Assembly (NCBI GenBank): GCA_963575745.1
Contig: CAUYUJ010007480.1
Coordinates: 435,383-499,382, forward strand
Direction of reading: 5' to 3'
Length of the DNA: 64,000 bases
DNA from: Prorocentrum cordatum
Lineage: Eukaryota > Sar > Dinophyceae > Prorocentrales > Prorocentraceae
Part shown: positions 50,931-61,547 of the stretch, in pieces
Layout of the letters: the number at the start of each line of letters is the position of its first letter
Numbering within the stretch: position 1 is the first letter of the stretch
Made by a program: the position numbers and the translations under genes
The notes under the pieces: generated by a model
Database searches by the model: none
The model's input: the letters and a program-made list of their open reading frames with translations, nothing else
What the model was told of the DNA's origin: nothing

Positions 50931-51180
50931 GACTCGGGCCATTCGTGCCGCCCTGGAGCCGCTTCACTGAACAAATGCGATGGCAACTGGCCACTCCACA
51001 TTTCGCCCGCACCTCGCCCCTCCCCTGGGGCCCCTCCCTAGAAGGCTTCGCCCCACCAGAACGTCATCGCTCGTACCTCGCTCTTTCCGTTACCTGCTTG
51101 ACACGGTGACGGAAAACGTAACTACTTCGAGAAGATGCGGAATCGCTGGCCTGTCCGTTGCTCCTCCCCTTCCTTTCTCG
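50931..51180. other. No gene seen
   Basis: Short spacer between repeat tracts. Confidence 0.5.
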
Positions 51181-51375
51181 ATTCCCCTCGCCCTTGTTGC
51201 ATCCTTGGGTCATCTTGGGGCCCTCTTGGGCTGTGGCCGTCCTCGAGCCCTCTTGAGCCGTGTTGGGGGTCTCGTGGGTCGTTTTGCGGCCATCGTACAC
51301 CATCGTGGAACCCTTTTGGGCAAACTCGGAGCCTGTTGGACCTTCTTGAGCCGTCACGTAGGCCATCCTATGACA
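51181..51375. repeat. GGCCGTCTTGG-type tract, short degenerate copy 3
   Basis: Minus-orientation units with higher divergence. It ends before short TTACGCGGA units (51400-51440). Confidence 0.65.
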
Positions 51376-51594
51376 TCTTACACGTACAGGTGATTCACGC
51401 GGAGCTTACGCGGACCGTACGCAGAACTTACGCGGGTTGGAACACCCAAGACAGTCCAAACCGCTCCCCAAACAAGCTAAACCGTCGCCCAAACATGATG
51501 AGCTTACGCGCTTGCGCGGGGGACTCGGGGAGTTTACGCGGCCTGGCCCGTTGTTGCGTTTGGGGGGAGCCTTGGGGCTTTGGACGAGGAGACA

Positions 51595-52340
51595 ACGGAG
51601 GAGGAGGCGGAGGAGGAGGAGGAGGAGGAGGAGGAGCGTGGAGCGTGGAGCGTGGAGCGAGGAGCGAGCAAGAGACGAAGGACGATGCGAACGAGGATGA
51701 TGAGCGAGGGGCGAGGCACGACGTGCGAGGAGGAGCGATGACCGAGGAGGATCGAGGAGCGGCGAGGAGTGACGAAACCACGAAGCACGAGGAGCAAGGA
51801 GCGAGGAGGAAGAGGAGCGAGACGAAGGAGGAGGATGAGGAGCGAGGAGGAGGATGAGGAGGAGGAGGAGGGGGACGAGCGAGGAGCGAGCAGCGACGCG
51901 GAGCGAGGAGCGAGGAGCGAGAAAGAGCAGGAAAAGGGGAGGAAGCAAGGAAGAGGGAGGAGAATCAGGAGGATGAACGAGGAGGAGGGGCAGCGAGGAG
52001 CGAGGAGCGAGGAGCAACGCTCCCAATAATCCCAAGGATGAGGAGCGAGGAGGAGTGATGAGGAGCTGCGTGGAGGAGCGGCAAGCAGAAGGAAACGGAG
52101 GTGAGGAGGAAGAAGAGGACACGCGAGGATGATAAGGAGGAGGAGGAAGAGGAGGAGGAACGCGAGACAGAGAAGGACAGCGATAATGAGAAGGAGGAGG
52201 CGGAGGACCGAGGAGCGAGGATGACGAGGAGGACGAGGGACGTGAGGAGGAGGAGGAGGAGAATGAGGAAGAAGACGAAGAAGATCAGGAGGAGGGGGAA
52301 TATACGGAACACATTGAGGAAGGACGAGCGGAGAGCAACA
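51595..52340. repeat. Purine-rich (GGA)n/(GAGCGAG)n tract
   Basis: About 745 bp almost entirely G/A on the plus strand, with units GAGGAGCGAGGAGC and GAGGAGGA. Confidence 0.9.
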
Positions 52341-52517
52341 ACGATGACGATGACGCTGTCGATGGCGCTGACGATGACGATGGCACTGGTGACGATAACG
52401 ATGACGATGATGATGATGATGATGCTGATGACTACGTTGACAATGCTGCTGATGATGATGATGATGATGATGACGATGACGATGAGGATGATGATTATGA
52501 TGATGATGACGATGATG

Positions 52518-52549
<32 letters not shown>

Positions 52550-52577
52550 GACGATGATGGTGGTACTGATGACGATT

Positions 52578-52608
<31 letters not shown>

Positions 52609-52680
52609 TGATGACGATACTGCTGACGATGATGCTGATGCTGATCGTGCTGTTGATGGTGCGGATGATGACGGGAACCA
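52341..52680. repeat. (GAT)n/(GAC)n microsatellite
   Basis: About 340 bp of GAT and GAC triplets. Confidence 0.95.
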
Positions 52681-52849
52681 GGAGGAGGAGAACCGAGAGG
52701 AAGAGGACGATGAGGAAGAGCGAGGAGGAGACGGAGTGAGGAGCCAGGAGCGACGAGCAAGGAACGTCAAGAAGGAGGAAGGCGAAGCGTGGAGCGAGGA
52801 GCAAGGAGCAATTTGGGAGGAGGAGGAGCAGGATGAGGAGGAGGAGACA
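52681..52849. repeat. Purine-rich tract continued
   Basis: GAGGA-type units leading into the inverted composite repeat. Confidence 0.8.
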
Positions 52850-53480
52850 AGTGCAAACCCAAGACTCCACAACGATGTTGGAAATACACCCCCCTCCAAG
52901 CTCCCTCTCCACAGGACCCTACGACGGTTTATTTCCATTGGGGTAAGCGCCTCGTTAGGGGACAGCCATTTGAAGATCCTGAAACGTGCCAAAACACAAT
53001 TCTCGGGCCCTCAACGCCAAACATCCACCTGCATGCTGCGTCTTCACGGTCCTAAATCGTGCTAGGGTACCATGACACCGCGAACCAACGTGACTATTAA
53101 ACCCTGACGGTCCTGACCCGTCCCACAAAACCATTTCTGGCACCTTGGACATGGGACTCTTGCAGCAATTGAACAATACTATCCGCGGCGCTAAGGCAAA
53201 ACGACATTGTGAAAAGACGCCGTTCTCAGTCCGTGAAGCTCTCGCGAGTGTTGAAACGAGTGTGCGCGGCGGTAAGGCGATGACCACATTATGAAAACGA
53301 CCCGCCCTCAATCCGTGAAACCTTCTTTCCTGCAAATGCTACAGATGACTGTGCGCGGCGACGAGGCGAGAACCACATTGTAAAAAACGGTGTGCCCTCA
53401 ATCCTTGCAAGAGTGTGAAACATGTGCGCGGCGCTACAAAAAACGATTCGCATCTTGAAAACCATCTGCCCTCCGTCCGT
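52850..53480. repeat. Composite repeat, inverted partner of 27765-28550
   Basis: The tail comes first (CAAACCCAAGACTCC, CCATTTGAAGATCCTGAAACG, 52855-53060). Satellite units with GTGCGCGGCG, GAACCACATTGTGAAAA and CGCCCTCAATCCGTG follow (53160-53480). One more unit lies at 53655-53715. Confidence 0.7.
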
Positions 53481-53990
53481 GCATCTGTTGGATTTTGTTT
53501 ATATATATATATATGTACATCTACATCTTTAGTGATAGCAATCACACGAATAACAATGCTACTACTACTAATAACAACATGAACGAATATTAATAATACT
53601 AATAATACTACTACTACTACTAATAATAATAATAGGACGAACGATAATAAACGAATATGCGCGGCGGTGACGCGAGAACCACATTGTGAAAACCACCCGG
53701 AATCCATCCATGAAGCTGTCGCCGAATGGCGAGGAAATCTCAAGAAAACGCCCAACCCGCCCGTTCGATCGGCTTCGGGTTGCGACAGGAAGGAGGAAAG
53801 AGTTACCTATGAGGAAAGGGAATGGAGGAGAAGGAGGAGGATGAGGAGGAGCGAGGAGGAGCCAGGAGCAGCGCGGAGTGTGTCTACGACCGCTCTCCCG
53901 CGAGCGTTCCCTGGATAGGCAGCTTCGGGGCACAAGCTCGAGTCAAAGTTTCAACATCACCCGAGCCAGCTGCGGCGGATACCCAATGAT
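53481..53990. other. No gene seen; AT-rich patch
   Basis: TA repeat at 53500-53512 and TAATAATAA/CTACTACTA at 53555-53640, then a lone satellite unit and GA-rich DNA. Confidence 0.6.
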
Positions 53991-54510
53991 TTCCTAGCGA
54001 CGGCCGAAAAGGCGAGGACGGCGGCCCACGACGGCCCCAAGTTTGCCCAAGACAGTCTGACGATGCCCAAAAAGGCCCAACAGCCTCGCAAAACAAACCT
54101 CCAAGATTGGTCCGAGAAGCCTGCGCAATCTCGAACTCGAGCTGCGTTCCGCTGCATCGCTAGCCAGGGCGTCGAACCTCTGGAAATTGAAGCCGAATGC
54201 AGAGACGAAACACTGAGTTGGATGACTGGACAACACGCAATCTACGTCAACCAGGCGCGAATCAGCATGCGAAGGCTCGCCCGCGAGTGCCCCCCGAACC
54301 TTGCGCTGGCGGCATCGGGAAACAAACCCGACAAGAAAACCGAGCGCCGGGCGAGCTGGCAATAACACAGACTGATCGGGTTCCCCATGCTGCCCAAGAC
54401 GTGCCCACGACGACCCGCGACGGCCCCGCGTGGCCCAAGACGGCCCCTCACGGGGCTCAGAAGGGCCCAAAAGGCCCCCTCGACGTCTCCAGGAAAACAC
54501 TCCTGAGACG
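53991..54510. repeat. CCAAGACGGCC-type tract (plus orientation), copy 4, two blocks
   Basis: Blocks 53995-54080 and 54390-54500, separated by a non-repetitive spacer of about 300 bp that has no recognised coding content. Confidence 0.65.
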
Positions 54511-54863
54511 AGCGACGTTCCTCGGACCATCCTTCCGCTAGGCGCAACATGTCCTGGTCGCGTGCTCTAATCGAGCGCATAACGCGCGCTGGAATGCCCG
54601 TCCACGACGCGATGCGACCACCAAGGAAGGAAGCAATCTGAGGCCCGGGGCGGGCGGGGCGCCTCAGAAGATCCCGTCAACTTCGGCAGGGAACGTCAGC
54701 GGCCCAAGCAACATCATCTCGAACTTTGCGATGCCATTATTGCGGCTGTTTCGCTGTTGTTCACCAGGTGCCTAGGCCCCGCGCTCTGCTGAACCTCCGC
54801 GGAGAATCCTCCAACCGCGCCCGTGGTCGCGACGGCGGGCGAACGAGGCGTTGCGATCTCAGG
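54511..54863. other. No gene seen
   Basis: Probably the extended 3' region of the minus-strand LINE relic that follows. Confidence 0.4.
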
Positions 54864-56500
54864 TCAGACCCCTGCCGTTGCCATTCTGAGCCTCTCCAGA
54901 TGGCGGCCTTCCTCGCCCGGAGCGAGGAGCTGGGCGCGGCGACCCTTGAAGCCCATTTCCACTGCCGCCGAGTGTTCCGGCGCCCATTCTATGAGGCCCG
55001 CAATGCCCGCGCGCCCCCATCGCCTTCTGAATGGCGCGTCGGGCCCAATCCACCCGCTGGTCGCCTTCCCGCCGCCCGCGTTCAACGATGCGCCAGAGCG
55101 CGGTGCTTTGCGTGGCCTTGAATCTCCGCAGGTCTTCTGTTCGCGGCGTCCACGCTTCAGCTGCCCACGGCGCGCTCTCTGTGACCGTGGCGCCAAACAG
55201 CCTCGGGCGCTGTTCAACGAATGCGATCTGTTTGACAGCGAGCGCGTCAAGTCCATAAGTTTCCCCCGCCCAGCCACGGCCCAGTTGTCGCCCTCAGCTT
55301 TGGTAGCGAAGGTTCCGAATAATTCCACGCGCTCTCCCTCCATCAGAACATGAACGCAGAGGCCGTCAGCAAACGACGCCTGGCCCCTCCGCTTGAACTT
55401 CGGCCGGTTGGTCTTCACCTTGCACTTGCTCGGGCGCAGGGACAAACTCCCCCTCGCTGGAGCACCCCTTTGCAGACAGAACGATCGGCTTGATAGAATA
55501 CCAACTTCGCGCGATCAGGGTCTGACCATCCACGAATGCCACGCGGGTGAAACGATGGCCCCTGAGGTCGCGCCCAAGATTGGCGCCAAAACCTCGTCTT
55601 CTCCAAGCCGCGCTTACCTCGCGCAAAACTTTGTCCATATCAACAATGAACAATGCCCCCGATAAATGGTCGCCTTGCGTCGCGCCCTCTTGCGCCGCAA
55701 AACGCCGGCTCTCCGCGCCGCCGCAAAGCGTGACATAGACCCCTCGACGCCGCGGCGCAGGTGCCGCGAGGCGCCCGCGCCAGGCGGAGTGATATCCTTC
55801 CTCGTCACAGCGTCGGACAAAACCGCACGGTGGACTCTGTCAGATGCTTCTTCCACATCCAAAGCGGCAAGACGCAATTCTTCGGCCTACCCCAGCGACT
55901 TCTAAACAACCGTTCGAACAGCGTCAACTGCATGTGCGCATCCCCTCCCCGGTCTGACACCGAACTGCTCTTCTGACGGCTCGGGATCGACGCCCGCGGC
56001 ACGCCGGCGATGCAGCCCGGTTCTGAGCGGATTGGCCATCGCAGGAATCAAAACTATCGGTCGATAATCCTTGGCGGAGAACTCATCGCCCTTCGCGAAC
56101 AGGGCCCGGAATGTCGTGGCCATTCATTCCGTTGGCGGCGCCGCAGTTTCAGAGGCAGCTGCGTAGAACAAAAACTCTGCGACGAGGCCCAGTAGCCTCG
56201 AATGCTCTGTTATCAACATTTCTGCCGCCAGCCCATCGCCAACCCCAACTCTGCCATTCTTTACTTGCCGAGCCGCCTTCGGCAGCTCCGCCCCCGCGAC
56301 GCCGTCGGCGCACTCGTGGGTCCGAGGCGCGGGCCCGAGAGGAGATTTCGCAAATCGACGCTGGTCTCTCTGGGAGACGCCGCCCTGGTGTTTGACGAAC
56401 ACGGCCCGGCCCGTGCCTCTGCGTCTCTTCTGCGCCCGGCGCAGCGCCTGCAGACCAGCGCCCTCGACCAGTAATGCTTCCAGCTTCATGTCTCGTATTT
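54864..56500 (-). pseudogene. LINE-type reverse transcriptase relic, minus strand
   Basis: Successive LINE RT motifs are KNGRVGVGDGLAAEML (about 56205-56255), TFRALFAKGDE with DYRPIVLIPAMANPL (about 56020-56115), EEQFGVRPGRGCAHAVDAV (about 55910-55970), LAALDVEEASDRVH (motif A, about 55830-55875), VAFVDGQTLIARSW (motif C, about 55500-55550) and SLRPSKCKVKTNR (about 55405-55445). The motif C acidic pair, normally FADD, reads FVDG. Stops in the same frame interrupt it at 56124-56126 (TGA, where Trp is usual) and 55902-55904 (TAG), and a frameshift follows before 55653. No endonuclease is recognised upstream. It is not the same family copy as the plus-strand LINE at 36.7-39.7 kb. Confidence 0.7.
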
Positions 56501-57110
56501 TCCGCCGCTATCGACGCAGCGCCCCCCAGATCTGTTTGGAAAGAGCTCGCCGCATGTCTGGGGCCGCCTCTTTCCGGCGCTCCTCCGACGCGACCGCGAA
56601 GTGGCGACCGTTGAACCGCCGACGCCCCCCGAACGCTGCATGCGAACACTCGGGAAGCACAGCTCAATGCCAGACTGTAGAGCGGATTCAATCGCACTGA
56701 ATGTCCCGACCAATTCTATAGCGCCGTTGGAGCAGTACGCGACCACGCAAACATCATCGCTCTCTGGCCGCGCGTCTGGCAGACGACAATACGAGATTGC
56801 AGAGGCCTTTAAATTGCATTCAAAGCGCTCCAACGTCGGCCCAATTTGACCCGCGGACGCCTTCAGACAGCTCGACGACAATCTTAGAGAGTCCCAGGGG
56901 GGCCCGAATAGCTCCGATAAGTTCTCGAGGCGGCGCCCCCGAAACATGGGGTCCCGAATTGTTCCCCGAAGCGCGCCTGAGCAGCTTCGGGGGCAATTCC
57001 AATGGCGCGGCCAAGCTGTGCCGGGACGTTCGGCCGCGCAGGCGCATCCAAAAAGGCAGGCGGTGATTCGCCGTGGGCGTCTTCGATCCGTCGCCCCCTT
57101 TTGATTTATC
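56501..57110 (-). other. Upstream flank of the LINE relic, possibly its N-terminal part
   Basis: One minus-strand frame stays open (57112-56486) and includes DDVCVVAYCSNGAIELVGTF. This loosely resembles the VHVLMEGERVELFGTF segment downstream of the RT, but I cannot identify it. Confidence 0.3.
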
Positions 57111-57111
57111 A

Positions 57112-57138
57112 TGGGGGGGGGGGGGGGGGGGGGGGGGG
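57112..57138. repeat. Poly-G run
   Basis: About 27 consecutive G. A likely sequencing or assembly weak point. Confidence 0.95.
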
Positions 57139-57259
57139 CCTGGCGTGCTGAATTTTGGGTTGTGCGTGGTTCTCTTTAAATGTCCCCCCTGGAGCTTCGT
57201 CGACCCGGCGCGCTGCGCTGGCCGCCCGGAACCTCTTCCGAACGCATCTCCGATCGTGT

Positions 57260-58115
57260 TGCTCTATCGAGGTGGCCCCCAAGACTGCCAAGATTGCCTC
57301 CCGGACAGCCAAGGTGGCCCAAAGAGGGTCCAAGATGGCCTCCGAGATGGTCCCAAGATGCCTCCAAGACCGCCCAGATCGTCCAAGAGAGCCCAAAACG
57401 GCCCAAGAAGCCCCCGAAGCGGCCCAAGAGGCCTCGAAAAGGTCGCCCAGGAAGGCCCAAAGAGGCACAAATCATTGATTTGCCGTTGTTTTCCGAAAGA
57501 TGTCGGCGCTCGCTTCAAAAGGACCATAAGGCGGCCCCAAGAAGGCCCCTAGGCGCCCCGAGAGGCGTTGAAGACGCCCAAGATGACCTCCAGGACGGCT
57601 CCTCAGCGCTCCAGGAGAGCCCCAGATAGCACCAACATGTCTCCAAAGGGGTCCATGATGCAGCCAAGACGGCCTAAGCCGGCCTCTGGATGGCCCAAGA
57701 TGCTCCAAGACGGCCTAAGATGGCCCCAAATTCACCCAAAACGGCCCAACAAGCTCCCGGAAGGCCTGCAAGACGGCCCAAGACGCCCCAACAAACGCAG
57801 AAAGTAACCCCAAGATCGGGAAAGAAGGTCCAGGAAGCCCCCAATACGCCCCCAAGATGCCGCAACACGGCCCAAAAGTCCACCACGACGCGCCTCCAAG
57901 ACTGTCCCAAGACGCCTTCAAGACGGATAAGATGGCCCCACCCCGGCCCTGACTGGCCTCAAGACGGCCCGAGAGGCCTTCCCAGAAGCCCAGATCCTTG
58001 ACTGTTCCGTTGGTTTTCTACGAGTTCAATGTTCTCGCCTGTTCTGGCTTCCCAGATCCTCCCAAGGCGGCCCAAAGGGCCCCCGAGAGGCTCGCAAGAT
58101 GGCCCGACATGTTTT
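57260..58115. repeat. CCAAGACGGCC-type tract (plus orientation), copy 5
   Basis: The longest tract. Unique spacers occur at 57470-57525 (CATTGATTTGCCGTTGTTTT) and 57986-58060 (CTTGACTGTTCCGTTGGTTT, GTTCTCGCCTGTTCTGG), similar to each other and to the copy 2 spacer. It abuts the 3' side of the retrogene at 58296-59513. Confidence 0.8.
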
Positions 58116-58295
58116 TTTGACCTCAACAAGTTCACCCCATACATCCTGGGACACCTCCACGAGCGCCACGGAGACGACCGCGATGAGCCAGAACGCCGAC
58201 GCGAACGCCACGACGACCGCGAGGAACCCGAGGAACATTGAGAACAGCACGGGGGGGCGTGCTGCCACGGCTTCGATGTGCCCACGTGTGCCCTG

Positions 58296-59408
58296 CTAGA
58301 TGTCGAAGCCGTCCAAATCGCACTTGTCGAGCGAGTCGCCGTCGTCGTCGGGAGACTCAGAGGGGCTCCACGCGAAGAGACGACCAGCAGCCGAAGACGA
58401 TTGAGGGCCTAGCACAGCAGGATCGCGAGCTGCAACACCGTCAGAATTTCCCCCGAAGAGCAACCCTTCACCAGGGTCGTGAGGCAGACCCACTGGCGCC
58501 CACGCGGCATAGAAGGAAGAGGCAGGCTGGGCAACAGGGCCGCCCGTCTCCACGGACGGCGCCTGCTCGCCGACCGCGTGGCCAGCGCCGAGCACCGAGA
58601 CCAGCTCCTTTCCCTTGGCGTCGCCACCCTGAGCCGCCGCGCCGCACTCCTCGCTCGAGGCCGCCATCCGCGCCAAGCGCTGCACGAACGGCTGGGCGAC
58701 TCTTCCAGGGCGCCCCCGCACCCAAAGCAGTCGCTGCTCCTCGATATCCACCATGTACTTGCTCGTCGGCGAAAGTTCCTCAGGCACGATGGGGTCGCAC
58801 AGCTTAGCGCCGGACCTCTCCACGAAAACTGCCTGACCCTCAGAGCCGTCCGCCGCGGGGGGGTGGGGCCGCACGGCAGGTTGCTGGCAGCACTGCTCCT
58901 CCAGCTCCTCGAAGTCAACGGGAACCACATCCACGATGACCACCGCGGGCGCCTCGGGCAGCACGCTCCAGACACCAGGCACGCACTCCGCCGCCGACGC
59001 CGAGAAACAGAAGGTGCCAACGGGAGAAGCGTCGCGCCGTGCCTCGAGGCGAGGCCCACTCTGAGCATGGCGGAGCGTGGAAGCGTCCGCCGCTGCCACG
59101 TCGATCCCCTCTGCATCTGCATGTAGGGCGACGTTCCTCCGTAACTTCTCCAACCAGCTGGGCACCTCGCCACGCAGCATCGCCATGAGGGCAGGCATCA
59201 GGGCCTGCACCCGCTGGGCCAGCTCCGCGTCGCCGAGGGGCATGTCCAGGGCCGCCTCTGCCGTCGCCAACTGGACGCGGACGGCCTTGAGCTCTCCAAG
59301 GCTCCTGGCCACGGCACGGTCGGCAGACCAGCGCGCCGAGGCACGCGAGGCTCGGCGAGCTTCGGCCGAGCGCTCTGGGCGGAGAAAGGCCACGCCCTCC
59401 CGCGCCAT
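58296..59408 (-). CDS. Spliced-leader-bearing retrogene, 370 aa, function unknown
   Basis: An ATG at 59408 lies 83 nt downstream of a genomic spliced-leader copy, so the locus derives from a mature trans-spliced mRNA. The protein starts MAREGVAFLRPERSAEARR. It has an amphipathic helical region with a short PSWLEKLRRNVALHADAEG, a central PAVVIVDVVPVDFEELEEQ, a strand-like SKYMVDIEEQRLLWVRGRPGRV (about residues 215-240), and an acidic end SPDDDGDSLDKCDLDGFDI. The stop is TAG at 58296-58298. The same frame continues for about 90 codons with a strongly hydrophobic segment (FSMFLGFLAVVVAFASAFW), so the ancestral protein may have had a C-terminal membrane anchor. No domain family is recognised. The flanks on both sides are CCAAGACGGCC repeats. 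Confidence 0.6.
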   Translation of the reverse strand: MAREGVAFLRPERSAEARRASRASARWSADRAVARSLGELKAVRVQLATAEAALDMPLGDAELAQRVQALMPALMAMLRGEVPSWLEKLRRNVALHADAEGIDVAAADASTLRHAQSGPRLEARRDASPVGTFCFSASAAECVPGVWSVLPEAPAVVIVDVVPVDFEELEEQCCQQPAVRPHPPAADGSEGQAVFVERSGAKLCDPIVPEELSPTSKYMVDIEEQRLLWVRGRPGRVAQPFVQRLARMAASSEECGAAAQGGDAKGKELVSVLGAGHAVGEQAPSVETGGPVAQPASSFYAAWAPVGLPHDPGEGLLFGGNSDGVAARDPAVLGPQSSSAAGRLFAWSPSESPDDDGDSLDKCDLDGFDI

Positions 59409-59491
59409 CCTCGAATCCGGACCACCTCCAGCAGCGCACACCAGTCGCACGTGACGAGCCAGGTGGAGCCTCAGGGGGTGCGCCCGAGTTG

Positions 59492-59513
59492 CTTGAGCCA
59501 AAATGGCTACGGA
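59492..59513 (-). other. Relic dinoflagellate spliced leader (DinoSL)
   Basis: On the minus strand, 59513 to 59492 reads T followed by the invariant core CCGTAGCCATTTTGG, then CTCAAG. This is an exact match to the conserved 22-nt leader that is trans-spliced onto dinoflagellate mRNAs. The base after AAG is C and not the GT splice donor of an SL RNA gene, so this is a reverse-transcribed mRNA end, not an SL RNA gene. Confidence 0.93.
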
Positions 59514-59750
59514 GCAAGATGGCCCGAGAGGGCCCCTAGGCAGCCCAAGAGGCCGCCAAGACGCCTTCAAGACGGCCCCAGATACCTCCGAGACGGCACT
59601 CGAGCGCCCAAAGAGGGACCCACGACTGCACAGGAAGGGCCCTAGACGGCCTCCGAAGGCTAGCAGGCCCTCAAGGGGCCACCAACAGGCCTGAAAAGAG
59701 ACCCCCCACGTGGCCCCAGGAGGCTCCCCGAGAGCCCCAAGAAAACCTCA
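59514..59750. repeat. CCAAGACGGCC-type tract (plus orientation), copy 6
   Basis: Begins right at the 5' end of the leader relic. Units are more degenerate than in copy 5. Confidence 0.7.
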
Positions 59751-60286
59751 ACTGGCGTCCTCTTCTTCCTCCTCCGCCTTCTCGCCCTCTCCTCCTCCGA
59801 TCTCGTCATCTTCCCAGCAGTGTTCCTCTAACGGGTTCCACAACGGCTGGGGGAACACATAGTCCAATAGCTCGGCCTGGCTTCGGCCCACCGTTTGGCC
59901 GCATGGGCGTTTCCAAAAGGGGGGGGGGCGGTGATTCGCCGTGGGCGTCTTCGACCAACTCAGTTTCTCGGATCTCCGCGCGGACCGCCGAGACATGTTG
60001 TTTCTGCCGTCCCGCGTGCGCGCCGCCAAATTTGGGCCGATGGCGGGAACCTCCTCGCCCCGCCGTGGTCGCCCGGGGGCCCCACCCTGCCGGCGCCGGG
60101 CCGCCGCTCTTGCCATCCGCCGCCCTGCTGCCTCCTCTGCTGGATGCGCTGCGACCCGCTGAGGCCCCGCGGCCCGCCCGGCCCGCCCATGCTGCTCGCC
60201 AGAGGAGGGGGGCGCTGCGCGGGGGGCTTCCCGCGGAGCTCTCCGCGGCAGACCCAGGTGTCCGACGATGTGATCTGCTGTCTCAA
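59751..60286. other. No gene seen; fragment of the SARISRIG hairpin repeat
   Basis: Positions 59958-59995 (CTCAGTTTCTCGGATCTCCG, CGCGGACCGCCGAG) match one arm of the hairpin family. The remainder is GC-rich spacer. Confidence 0.5.
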
Positions 60287-60485
60287 TGATGGGCCTGTTT
60301 TCCACCACCACCACCACTATAAGTTGGATGGGGAGGGGGTCCTCCTCCTCCTCCTCCTCCTCCTCCTCCTCCTCCTCCTCCTCTTCGTCCTCCTCTTCGT
60401 CCTCCTCCTCCTCCTCCTCGTCCTCCACCTCCTCCCCCCCTCCAACGTATGGTGATGGTGGTGGTGGTGGAAAACAGTCCCATCA
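60287..60485. mobile_element. (TCC)n foldback element with 5-bp target duplication
   Basis: The left arm begins TGATGGGCCTGTTTTCCACC and runs to AAGTTGGA. The right arm begins TCCAACGTATGG and ends ACAGTCCCATCA. The core is a (TCC)n microsatellite (60342-60430). It is flanked by a perfect CTCAA on both sides (60282-60286 and 60486-60490). A truncated copy lies at 47907-48084. Confidence 0.75.
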
Positions 60486-61459
60486 CTCAAGGTTGGGTGT
60501 TGCTAGAAGTACCCCTGGCCCAAGGTGCCCCCAGGACTCTCGGGGTGGCCCGGACGGCCTCCAGAGCACCCCTCGCGAGGACCTCACGGGCCCCACAATG
60601 GAGCGAACAGCTGGGGGCACCTTGGGCCAGGGGCACTTCTAGCCACACCCGGCAAGGCCTGAGGCCTTTTGACGCCTCCGTCGGGCCTCGGCGGCTCTTC
60701 TGCCTCGGGATGCCTTCCAGCTGCTGCGCCTCGCCGAGAGCGGTCTGGGGCTGCCCGGAGCGTCCCGAGCGTCCGCCGGACGCCCGAGGCATGGCCCGGA
60801 AGCCATCCGGCGGCGTTTCCCTCGACGTCGAGCTCCGCGCGGGCCTCAGCGGGCCCTCGGGGCCACCGGGAGCGCAACAACCGACCCGCGGGGAAGGGGT
60901 CGGGAGCCCTGGGGCCGCGCAGCGGGAAGAAATCACATCGGAGGATGCCTGGGAGCTCAGCATCGTTAGACCTGAACCCCCTCCCCACATGGAGAGCAGG
61001 GATGCCCGTCACCAGATCTGACTACCTACCAGACGACCCCAGCCTGACCCGAAGACCCGCATTTCGGGCTGCGGGGGGTCAAGTGCGGGCTTCGTGCGTG
61101 CTGGTTCAATGTTCCCCGCTCCCCCCTCCCCCACTGGAAATGGAGGGCAAATCGGGGCCTTCGGGTTGGGTTGGGGTGGTTTCGTGGGCGGTGAATATCG
61201 GGGGAGGTAGGTGGCCGTCTCCGTCGGGCCTGGCGGCGTCCATCCCCGCCTCGACGGGGCGGGCAGGCGGCGACGAGGAGCCCTGGCCCGCTGGGAGGTG
61301 AGAGTGGGTCTGACGATGCTGATGCACAGGGGAGGGTGGGGGCCGACAGGCCCCCCACCCCCTCAACCGGGCATGGTCTCTCCGTGGTCGCCCAGATCAC
61401 TGGAGCCAACTCCTGAGCCAACACGGCTGCGGGCCGGGAGGGGGATGGAGGCTCGGGCG
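60486..61459. other. No gene seen; one inverted repeat
   Basis: GTGTTGCTAGAAGTACCCCT (60497) and AGGGGCACTTCTAGCCACAC (60632-60651) form an imperfect inverted pair. It extends to CTGGCCCAAGGTGCCCCCAG and its complement, a foldback of about 155 bp. The rest has no coding evidence. Confidence 0.55.
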
Positions 61460-61547
61460 CGCGCTGACATGGATCACGAAACCGTGGATCTGGCGAGTGG
61501 CCGCCAGATCCATGGATCGGGAAAGTACGTACCCCCAGAAACATGGC
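61460..61547. repeat. Conserved hairpin-bearing repeat, copy 2
   Basis: TGGATCTGGCG - 6 nt - CGCCAGATCCA, a perfect 11-bp hairpin, followed by GGATCGGGAAAGTACGT. Partner of 29200-29280. Confidence 0.6.

Noticed and set aside
59492-59513. An SL RNA gene
   Set aside because: No GT donor follows the leader and no SL RNA intron is seen. An ORF follows instead.
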